Part shown: one piece after another, positions 1 to 5,030 of the stretch
How the letters are laid out: the number at the start of each line of letters is the position of its first letter
Position numbering within the stretch: position 1 is the first letter of the stretch
Program-made: the position numbers and the translations under genes
The notes under the pieces: generated by a model
Database searches by the model: none
Seen by the model: the letters and a program-made list of their open reading frames with translations, nothing else
What the model was told of the DNA's origin: nothing
Source: an uncultured Capnocytophaga sp.
GTDB taxonomy: Bacteria; Bacteroidota; Bacteroidia; Flavobacteriales; Flavobacteriaceae
Length of the DNA stretch: 5,030 nucleotides
Direction: 5' to 3'
Assembly: GCA_905372595.1 (NCBI GenBank)
Contig: CAJPPS010000113.1
Location: 1-5,030 of the forward strand

Positions 1-14
1 TTTTTATATATCGT

Positions 15-1172
15 ATGGAGAATTATTCAATGATCGCAAAAACATTCTTTGGTTTTGAAGATATTTTAGAGAAAGAATTACGACAATTAGGAGCAATGAA
101 AGTAGAGAAAGGAATTCGTAGTGTTTCTTTTTCAGGAGATAAAGGCTTTATGTATAAGGCTAATTTGTGCTTGCGAACAGCCCTAAAAATTCTTAAACCC
201 ATTTATTCATTTCGTGTGAGAAATGAAAAGGAATATTATGAAAAACTATATAATTATGCTTGGGAGGATTTTTTCCCTTCATCATATACTTTTGCCGTAG
301 AGGTCACCCTCGCAACAGATTTATTTCATCATTCCCAGTATATGACTTTAAGAGCAAAAGATGCTATCGTGGATAGGTTCCGTAATAAAATAGGAAAACG
401 ACCCAATGTAGACACACTACATCCTGATATTCAGATATTTATACATATACAGAAAGATAATCAGGTTATTGTCTCATTGGACACCTCTGGGGCTTCTCTC
501 CATCATCGAGGTTATCGTACTCAAACAAATATAGCTCCTATCAATGAGGTACTTGCGGCGGGCATCCTTTTATTAAGTGGTTGGCAAGGTCAATCAGATT
601 TTCTTGATCCAATGTGTGGAAGTGGAACTCTCCTAATAGAAGGAGCAATGATAGCTTGTAATATTCCTGCTAATCTTCACAGAAAGGAGTTTGCTTTTGA
701 GAAATGGGCTGATTATGATGTTGATTTATTTGAAACTATTTTCGATAGTTGCTTAAATAAAGCAAAAGAATTTCCTTATAAAATGATAGGATATGATAAG
801 GCTCCATCAGCTGTAAGTAAAGCCAGAGAAAATGTGAAAAATGCTCGCTTATCGGATTACATATCTGTAGAACACAAGGATTTCTTTAAAACACAAAAAC
901 AGGCAAATACACCTCTTTTTATGGCATTTAATCCTCCATATGGAGAGCGATTAGAAATAGAGGCTACTGCATTCTATAAGCAAATAGGAGATACACTCAA
1001 GCAATATTATACAAATACACAAGCTTGGTTTATTACTTCTAACTTGGAGGCATTGAAATCGGTTGGGTTACATCCCTCTCATAAGATAAAATTATTTAAC
1101 GGGAAGTTAGAAAGTCGTTTGGTCAATTATAATATATATGAGGGAAGCAAGAAACAAAAGAAGCAACAATAA
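15..1172 (+). CDS. rlmL: THUMP-domain rRNA methyltransferase, RlmL/YpsC-like (predicted 23S rRNA guanine-N2 methyltransferase)
   Basis: This 385-residue cytoplasmic protein is predicted to transfer a methyl group from SAM to the N2 of a guanine in RNA. Family precedent is G2445 of 23S rRNA (E. coli RlmL). The N-terminal part, about residues 45-170, is the THUMP RNA-binding region and ends in LHHRGYRT (162-169), the signature before the catalytic domain. The Rossmann-type domain shows SAM motif I FLDPMCGSGT (196-205), an acidic ribose-binding position in GYD (259-261), the catalytic NPPYGERL (306-313) and the family C-terminal motif LFNGKLESRL (360-369). The tail is rich in K and Q. The length matches the stand-alone single-domain form; E. 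coli RlmL is about twice as long because RlmK is fused to it. The start is uncertain: the ATG at 30 (Met6) has GGAG about 10 nt upstream and leaves the conserved MIAKTFFGFE intact. The longer start at 15 is kept because, as I recall them, flavobacterial homologues carry a similar short extension. Another THUMP methyltransferase target, such as tRNA m2G, cannot be excluded. Confidence 0.9.
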   Translation: MENYSMIAKTFFGFEDILEKELRQLGAMKVEKGIRSVSFSGDKGFMYKANLCLRTALKILKPIYSFRVRNEKEYYEKLYNYAWEDFFPSSYTFAVEVTLATDLFHHSQYMTLRAKDAIVDRFRNKIGKRPNVDTLHPDIQIFIHIQKDNQVIVSLDTSGASLHHRGYRTQTNIAPINEVLAAGILLLSGWQGQSDFLDPMCGSGTLLIEGAMIACNIPANLHRKEFAFEKWADYDVDLFETIFDSCLNKAKEFPYKMIGYDKAPSAVSKARENVKNARLSDYISVEHKDFFKTQKQANTPLFMAFNPPYGERLEIEATAFYKQIGDTLKQYYTNTQAWFITSNLEALKSVGLHPSHKIKLFNGKLESRLVNYNIYEGSKKQKKQQ

Positions 1173-1182
1173 ATTTATAAAT
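1173..1182. repeat. 10-bp perfect palindrome at the convergent gene junction
   Basis: ATTTATAAAT is its own reverse complement. It begins right after the RlmL-like stop codon (1170-1172) and covers the stop codon of the - strand methyltransferase (1175-1177). It is all A/T and has no loop, so it would not make a stable transcript hairpin. Nearby, TGAG/CTCA arms (1182-1194) are too short to matter. No convincing intrinsic terminator is visible for either gene. Confidence 0.25.
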
Positions 1183-1882
1183 GAGTCATTCTCACTAAAT
1201 AATTATAATCATCACCCTCCTCAATGAGCTCACAACTAAGTCCATTATTGTTCGCAGCCCGTTGTAAGGTATTATAATCTATAAAAAGCCAAGGGAATGA
1301 TTCCTTTTCACCTTTATAATGAATTGTGTAAATAAGTTCTCCATAATATTCTGTTTCCTCATTGAAGGGTATGATATAGCTACCATCTTCATCTTGGTCA
1401 AACATATAGATAATATCGGTAGAAGTAGTGAGAATTTGCCCTCCTTCATTAAGAAGAGACTTTAGCTTTTGTAAATATATATCAATAAGGGAGAGTCGTT
1501 TGCTAATGCCTATTCCATTCATTAGTAGAAGAATAGTATCAAATTTACCCTGATAATCAAGAATATCAGATATAATTGTTTGTTTTACACCTCTTAACTG
1601 ACATATTTCAATTACGGCTGGAGATATATCCAAAGCTACAGCATCTAATCCTTTCTCTTGCAAGTACAATACGTGAGATCCTGTGCCAGCTCCTACGTCT
1701 AATATTCGACCTTTAGCCAATGTAAGTGCTTTTTGTTCTATAGGAATCATCTGTGGAAAAGACCGAAAAAAGTGTGCTCTTGAAAGATATTCACTTTTGG
1801 AAATATTTGTGGATACTCGTACATCACTTTTTCGATCATTAAGCTGATAGTCTAATAAGGATTTTCCTAGTAAATCTTTCAT
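1175..1882 (-). CDS. Class I SAM-dependent methyltransferase, substrate unknown
   Basis: This 235-residue soluble protein has a clear Rossmann methyltransferase core. Motif I is ILDVGAGTGSH (60-70). The acidic residue at the end of strand 2 is D85 in ALDIS. A motif IV-like strand, FDTILLLMNGIG, lies at 114-125, and the post-motif region LKSLLNEGGQIL at 140-151. The N-terminal 50 residues resemble a small-methyltransferase family I recall as common in Bacteroidota, in which a FRS-x(2)-MP-like stretch (here FRSFPQMIP, 39-47) precedes the core. The C-terminal part (about 160-235) is mixed alpha/beta with many acidic residues and may cap the active site. There is no DNA or RNA methyltransferase (N/D)PPY motif, so a small-molecule or protein substrate is more likely, but no substrate can be named. 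It starts 28 bp after the LptF/G-like gene with no visible promoter between, so it is probably the last gene of that operon. It converges on the RlmL-like gene with 2 bp between the stop codons. Confidence 0.85.
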   Translation of the reverse strand: MKDLLGKSLLDYQLNDRKSDVRVSTNISKSEYLSRAHFFRSFPQMIPIEQKALTLAKGRILDVGAGTGSHVLYLQEKGLDAVALDISPAVIEICQLRGVKQTIISDILDYQGKFDTILLLMNGIGISKRLSLIDIYLQKLKSLLNEGGQILTTSTDIIYMFDQDEDGSYIIPFNEETEYYGELIYTIHYKGEKESFPWLFIDYNTLQRAANNNGLSCELIEEGDDYNYLVRMTHL

Positions 1883-1910
1883 AATATATAGAAATAAGAA
1901 ATAAAGATAG

Positions 1911-3350
1911 TTATTTTTCTTTCTTAAAGAAAATTTTCTTTAGAAAATCTGCAACTCCAGAAAAACTACCAATAGGCTTGTCCTCATTAACAAGTATAGT
2001 AAGATAAATACCTAAAGGTAATAAGAAAAAAGTAGGTATCCAAGGTGCAATATAGGGATCAATATTTCCGTTTGTAGCCATATTCTTAGTCAGCAATCCA
2101 GAAAAATAGTAAGTAAGGAAGAGCCCAATAGCAACCACTAAAGGCATTCCAATTCCTCCTTTTCGGATAATTGCTCCTAAGGGGGCTGCAACAAAAAATA
2201 AAACAAAACAAGTAATAGCTAGAGCAATCTTATCACTAAGAGTAAGCCTATATACATTAATTAATTTTTGCTGATATTCTACATTATCTTTATTGTTATC
2301 TAGATTATTGATAAGTGAATTAATATTATCTTTGGATAGGCTGTATACTTGGGAAAGCCTGTCCATATCTTTATATTTTTGTACTAAAGTAGCTATATTC
2401 TCTATAGGCTCAGTATTTTTTTGTAAAGAATCTTTTCTTTGTTCTAATAAATAAGGCATCCCTGTACGCCTATAGAAATTATCTCCAAAATCCTTAGTTT
2501 CTTGTTTATAATCTCTGATAATAGAATCCAGAGTGTGGGAAAGTTGGCTCACATTCATTGTTTTATAATAATCCTTATTATCATTTTCATCAATATTTAC
2601 CTCAGAATTAAGAGAACTAATATCTATATTAAGTGTATAACTCTTGAATTTGGCTTTGGCAAAAGGAAAAGTGATATCACTATTTGTATTTTTAATATCT
2701 TCATAGTAAGAACCATCTTTTAGGGTAAGTTGTAGAATATTGGCTCCTTTTTTATCTCCTGAGAGTTCTCCCTCTTTGGCTTTGATAACAGTTCTACTAA
2801 GTTTATCTACACCTAATTTATGAATAACAATATCGTGTAAAAATTCTCCATTTTCGCCTGTTTTCTTCCCTACTTTTATAGAAAAATCCTGAACATTGCT
2901 AAAAATCCCTTGATTGATGGCTAAAGAAGGTTGCTTTTCCTTGATACTTTCCCTTAAAGCTCTTACCTTTCGGTTAGACCAAGGTTGTAAATTATTGAAT
3001 GTAAAAAAAACAGCAATACTTAATAATAGCATAAAAACTATAAGCGTACGAGTTCCTTTTAGTAAAGAAACCCCAGAGGCTTTCATCGCAGCAAGTTCAT
3101 AACTTTCCCCAAAAGCACCCAAGGTCATAATGGAAGAAAGTACCACCGTAAGAGGAAGGATGAGAGGAATTAAATTGGGAAGCATCAAGCCTACAAATTT
3201 TGCAACCACTAATATACTGAGTCCTTTTCCTACTAATTCATCAATATATAGCCAAATAGTCTGGAATATGAATATAAGCAGAATTATCAGAAAAGAACTG
3301 ATAAAATTATATATAAATCGAGATAATATGTAGCGGTCTAATATTCTCAT
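1911..3350 (-). CDS. LptF/LptG (YjgP/YjgQ) family permease, lipopolysaccharide export
   Basis: This is a predicted inner-membrane subunit of the LptB2FG transporter, which extracts lipopolysaccharide from the inner membrane and passes it to the LptC-A-D bridge. Hydrophobic segments fit six membrane helices at about 13-36, 52-77, 100-120, 375-395, 400-420 and 436-454, in the family's 3+3 arrangement. The cytoplasmic coupling region carries ELAAMKASGVS (85-95), the family motif contacting the LptB ATPase. A second conserved stretch, APLGAIIRKGGIGMP, is at 389-403. The periplasmic part between helices 3 and 4 has a beta-rich section (about 145-250, the jellyroll) and then a hydrophilic, helix-prone stretch (about 260-370) that the E. 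coli proteins lack. This accounts for 479 residues against about 360. Longer versions are, to my knowledge, usual in Bacteroidota. LptF cannot be told from LptG here, so no symbol is given. The gene follows lolA after 35 bp, and co-transcription is likely. No LptB or partner permease is in the window. Confidence 0.92.
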   Translation of the reverse strand: MRILDRYILSRFIYNFISSFLIILLIFIFQTIWLYIDELVGKGLSILVVAKFVGLMLPNLIPLILPLTVVLSSIMTLGAFGESYELAAMKASGVSLLKGTRTLIVFMLLLSIAVFFTFNNLQPWSNRKVRALRESIKEKQPSLAINQGIFSNVQDFSIKVGKKTGENGEFLHDIVIHKLGVDKLSRTVIKAKEGELSGDKKGANILQLTLKDGSYYEDIKNTNSDITFPFAKAKFKSYTLNIDISSLNSEVNIDENDNKDYYKTMNVSQLSHTLDSIIRDYKQETKDFGDNFYRRTGMPYLLEQRKDSLQKNTEPIENIATLVQKYKDMDRLSQVYSLSKDNINSLINNLDNNKDNVEYQQKLINVYRLTLSDKIALAITCFVLFFVAAPLGAIIRKGGIGMPLVVAIGLFLTYYFSGLLTKNMATNGNIDPYIAPWIPTFFLLPLGIYLTILVNEDKPIGSFSGVADFLKKIFFKKEK

Positions 3351-3361
3351 ATAGGAATGAG
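3346..3361 (-). promoter_or_regulatory. Short hairpin enclosing the start codon of the LptF/G-like gene
   Basis: In the mRNA sense, CTCAT (3361-3357) can pair with ATGAG (3350-3346) across a 6-nt loop, TCCTAT. The 3' arm contains the ATG start codon itself. A 5-bp stem with two G-C pairs is weak. It could modulate translation of the permease relative to lolA within the operon, but this is speculative and may be chance. Confidence 0.2.
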
Positions 3362-3385
3362 CACTTCAGATAGGGGAGAATTTAG

Positions 3386-4027
3386 TTATTTATTGATATA
3401 ATATCCTTGTTTTTTGTATTTAGCTTCATCAAAGATAAATTCATTACCACTAATAGGTTGATTCGTCTTGAATTCATTGATAACAATGGTTGTTTTAGCA
3501 TCATTTTTACCTATTTGAATAAGATTATAAATATGCTTAGTGGTAGTATCTATTCCTAAGAGAATTTGTTTTATATCTGAAGAATTTTTGTTAGGTTTGA
3601 GCTCTATGTATTGAATTTTTCTTCCTTTTACCTGTTGTACAATATCCCATTTGTAAGAAAAATCTTTTTTATAGAAAGTTAGCATTTGAGAAGGCATAAT
3701 CATCTGATCTTCCTTTTCAGAAGCTGATTCTATGGTAACTTCTTCATTTTCAGGTATAATTGTATATATTTTTTTCCCATCAAAGAGCTTGGTAACTCCC
3801 ATATAGTTCAATAGATATTTTTCCCCACTAAGGGTTACATTCCCTCTGGTATCTTGCTTGATATGTTCTTTTGTATTTTCAAAAGAATAACGAAAATCTA
3901 TGTAAATATTCTTATAAGAAGATACTTTTTTGTATACCTCATCAAGTAAAGCCTTTGCTTTATTGGATTCTTGAGCTTTTGCAAATAATGAAAAAAACGC
4001 AAGAACAATTAAAAAAATCTTTTTCAT
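3386..4027 (-). CDS. lolA: LolA-family periplasmic outer-membrane lipoprotein carrier
   Basis: This 213-residue secreted protein is predicted to take lipoproteins from the inner-membrane LolCDE release complex and carry them through the periplasm. The signal peptide is clear: MKK, a hydrophobic core at about 4-15, and a likely signal peptidase I site after AKA (16-18), with QES following. There is no lipobox cysteine, so the mature protein is soluble. The mature part fits the LolA half-barrel: an N-terminal helix (about 22-38), then amphipathic strands including GNVTLSGEKYLLNY (62-75) and LFDGKKIYTIIPENEEVTI (81-99), a typical LolA stretch. The length is close to E. coli LolA (about 200). The start at 4027 is the only one giving an intact signal peptide, and it lies about 16 nt downstream of the transcription start predicted from the sigma-54-like promoter. 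It is the first gene of a probable lolA, LptF/G-like, methyltransferase operon. Bacteroidota generally lack a recognisable LolB, so the receiving step at the outer membrane is unknown. Confidence 0.9.
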   Translation of the reverse strand: MKKIFLIVLAFFSLFAKAQESNKAKALLDEVYKKVSSYKNIYIDFRYSFENTKEHIKQDTRGNVTLSGEKYLLNYMGVTKLFDGKKIYTIIPENEEVTIESASEKEDQMIMPSQMLTFYKKDFSYKWDIVQQVKGRKIQYIELKPNKNSSDIKQILLGIDTTTKHIYNLIQIGKNDAKTTIVINEFKTNQPISGNEFIFDEAKYKKQGYYINK

Positions 4028-4053
4028 ATCAATTTTTAAAACTTTATTTGTAT

Positions 4054-4069
4054 AGCAATAACTATGCCA
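4054..4069 (-). promoter_or_regulatory. Sigma-54 (RpoN) type -24/-12 promoter upstream of lolA
   Basis: The - strand reads TGGCATAGTTATTGCT. It matches the sigma-54 consensus TGGCACG-N4-TTGCW at every position except CG, which is TA here. The GG (-24) and GC (-12) elements are separated by exactly 10 bp. With C of the -12 element at 4055, transcription would start near 4043, giving a leader of about 16 nt before the lolA ATG. The 145-bp gap that holds it (4028-4172) contains no better match to the Bacteroidota housekeeping -7 element TAnnTTTG on this strand. Sigma-54 promoters need an AAA+ activator bound upstream, and none is encoded in this window. The site is seen in sequence; its use is inferred. 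Confidence 0.6.
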
Positions 4070-4072
4070 AAA

Positions 4073-4124
4073 CCTTATTAAGGAGTACTAAAAGAGCTAT
4101 TTTAGAAAGGAAAATTTAGTTTTC
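4073..4124. repeat. Three consecutive short inverted repeats upstream of the sigma-54-like promoter
   Basis: Three dyads lie end to end in the panB-lolA gap. The first is CCTTATTAAGG at 4073-4083 (5-bp arms, 1-bp centre). The second is CTAAAAGAGCTATTTTAG at 4088-4105 (6-bp arms, 6-nt loop). The third is GAAAATTTAGTTTTC at 4110-4124 (5-bp arms, 5-nt loop). They sit about 30-80 bp upstream of the predicted lolA transcription start. They could be an activator-binding region or weak hairpins at the end of the panB transcript. None has a G+C-rich stem followed by a T-run on the - strand, so I do not call a terminator. AT-rich dyads this short are common by chance. Confidence 0.35.
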
Positions 4125-4172
4125 AATGAGTAATAAGTAGATAATTCTTCTATATAATTGATAAAACAAAAA

Positions 4173-4991
4173 CTAATATTGCTCATTTTCATTAGGAAAA
4201 CTCATAGATTTTACATCATTAATATACTCAGTAACAGCTTTTGTCATTTGTTCGTGCAGATTGAGGTACTGACGTACAAACTTAGGCTTATAATCCACAA
4301 ACATTCCGAAAAAATCCTGAGAAACAAGTACTTGACCATCTACATCGCTTCCCGCACCAATTCCTATCGTAGGAATAGAAAGGCTCAGAGTTACTTCTTT
4401 TGCTAGGAGAGAAGGAATTTTTTCCAATACAATAGCTGAGCAGCCTAATTCTTGTAAGTAAAGAGCATCTTCTTTAAGCCTTTGAGCTTCAGCATCTTCT
4501 TTGGCACGAAGTCCATAACCACCAAATTTGTTAATAGACTGAGGAGTAAGCCCTAAATGTCCTATTACGGGAATCCCTGCATCTAAGATTCGACGAATAC
4601 CTTCTCCTATTTCACGTCCTCCTTCTAGCTTTACCGCTTGAGCTCCACTTTCTTTCATCATTTTTATAGCTGAATCAAGAGCTCTCTGAGGGTCAGACTG
4701 GTAGGTTCCGAAAGGTAAATCAGCTACCACTAAAGCACGAGAACAAGCTCGTACTACAGCCGAAGCGTGATAAATCATTGCTTCCAAAGTCATAGGAAGC
4801 GTCGTTTCATATCCAGCCATTACATTAGCAGCAGAATCACCCACCAAGATAATATCAATCCCTGCTCCGTCAATGATTTTAGCCATTGTATAATCATAAG
4901 CAGTAAGCATAGTTATTTTCTCTCCTTTGGCTTTCATTGCCTGTAAGGTTTGTACAGTTACTCGCTTTGTTTCTTTCTTTGAAACAGACAT
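4173..4991 (-). CDS. panB: 3-methyl-2-oxobutanoate hydroxymethyltransferase (PanB)
   Basis: This cytoplasmic enzyme adds the one-carbon group of 5,10-methylenetetrahydrofolate to 2-oxoisovalerate to give ketopantoate, the first committed step toward pantothenate and coenzyme A. The 272-residue (beta/alpha)8-barrel is complete and of normal family length. Active-site positions match the E. coli enzyme: VGDS with metal ligand D52 (50-53), ADLPFG with D91 (90-95), KLEGG with K121 and E123 (121-125), GHLGLTPQS (144-152) and LEKIPS with E190 (189-194), the position of the catalytic glutamate. TIGIGAG (208-214) and a DVDGQVLV segment (216-223) are also typical. The segment VMAGYETTLPMTLEAMIYHA (57-76) resembles flavobacterial PanB sequences. 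The start at 4991 is preceded by an A/T-rich leader without a Shine-Dalgarno sequence, as usual in this phylum. No other pantothenate gene is in view. Its promoter probably lies beyond the window edge, because only 39 bp upstream are visible and they show no clear promoter. Confidence 0.97.
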   Translation of the reverse strand: MSVSKKETKRVTVQTLQAMKAKGEKITMLTAYDYTMAKIIDGAGIDIILVGDSAANVMAGYETTLPMTLEAMIYHASAVVRACSRALVVADLPFGTYQSDPQRALDSAIKMMKESGAQAVKLEGGREIGEGIRRILDAGIPVIGHLGLTPQSINKFGGYGLRAKEDAEAQRLKEDALYLQELGCSAIVLEKIPSLLAKEVTLSLSIPTIGIGAGSDVDGQVLVSQDFFGMFVDYKPKFVRQYLNLHEQMTKAVTEYINDVKSMSFPNENEQY

Positions 4992-5030
4992 TTGTATAAT
5001 ATTTTTAAGGTTAATAATCAGTAATGAAAT

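Noticed and set aside
2502..3333. Three + strand open frames (73, 62 and 67 codons: 2502-2723, 2914-3102, 3130-3333) antisense to the LptF/G-like gene
   Set aside because: They are shadows of a well-supported 479-residue membrane protein. The hydrophobic runs in the first reflect its composition, not independent membrane genes.
4073..4088. Possible housekeeping Bacteroidota -7 element (TAnnTTTG) in TAAGGTTTTG upstream of lolA
   Set aside because: The spacing between TA and TTTG is 4 nt rather than 2, so it does not fit the element. The TTTTGG overlaps the start of the sigma-54-like match, which fits far better.
3871..4119. + strand 82-codon open frame over the lolA 5' end and the panB-lolA gap
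   Set aside because: It is antisense to the lolA signal-peptide region and covers the promoter gap. The translation is K/L/Y/N-rich and low complexity, with no recognisable motif, as expected by chance in AT-rich DNA.
4028..4172. Possible intrinsic terminator for panB
   Set aside because: The dyads in the gap have A/T stems of 5-6 bp and none is followed by a T-run on the - strand. The T-rich stretch right after the panB stop has no stem before it.
4158..4406. + strand 82-codon open frame antisense to the 3' end of panB
   Set aside because: It lies almost wholly inside a clear panB gene in another frame. The product looks like random I/L/R-rich sequence.
1..5030. Mobile element, toxin-antitoxin, defence system or CRISPR
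   Set aside because: All five genes are intact housekeeping-type genes. No transposase, integrase, direct-repeat array, tRNA or terminal inverted repeat was seen, and composition looks uniform across the window.

Overview
The window looks like an ordinary chromosomal housekeeping region of a Flavobacteriia-type bacterium (Bacteroidota). The basis is AT-rich DNA (roughly one third G+C by eye), A/T-rich leaders with no convincing Shine-Dalgarno sequences in front of most genes, and proteins that read like flavobacterial orthologues. A Capnocytophaga-like member is possible, but this is a guess from memory of family sequences. Five genes fill almost all of the window. I see no mobile element, CRISPR array, tRNA or rRNA.

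Layout. On the + strand, 15-1172 encodes a stand-alone THUMP-domain rRNA methyltransferase of the RlmL/YpsC type. Everything else is on the - strand. Read in the direction of transcription it is panB (4991-4173, first step of pantothenate synthesis), a 145-bp gap, a lolA-family periplasmic lipoprotein carrier (4027-3386), an LptF/LptG-family inner-membrane permease (3350-1911), and a small class I SAM-dependent methyltransferase of unknown substrate (1882-1175). The last three genes are separated by only 35 and 28 bp and probably form one operon. It joins lipoprotein export (LolA) and lipopolysaccharide export (LptF/G), with the methyltransferase at the tail. This methyltransferase and the + strand RlmL-like gene converge with only 2 bp between their stop codons.

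Regulation. The most notable non-coding signal is a near-consensus sigma-54 (-24/-12) promoter in the panB-lolA gap. It is on the lolA strand, with exact GG-N10-GC spacing and a predicted transcription start about 16 nt before the lolA start codon. Three short inverted repeats lie directly upstream of it. If real, this would put the envelope-biogenesis operon under RpoN and an enhancer-binding activator.

I found no clear evidence of an undescribed multi-gene system. The points worth a second look are the sigma-54 promoter, the orphan methyltransferase attached to the Lol/Lpt operon, the long helical insertion in the LptF/G protein, and the very tight convergent junction.
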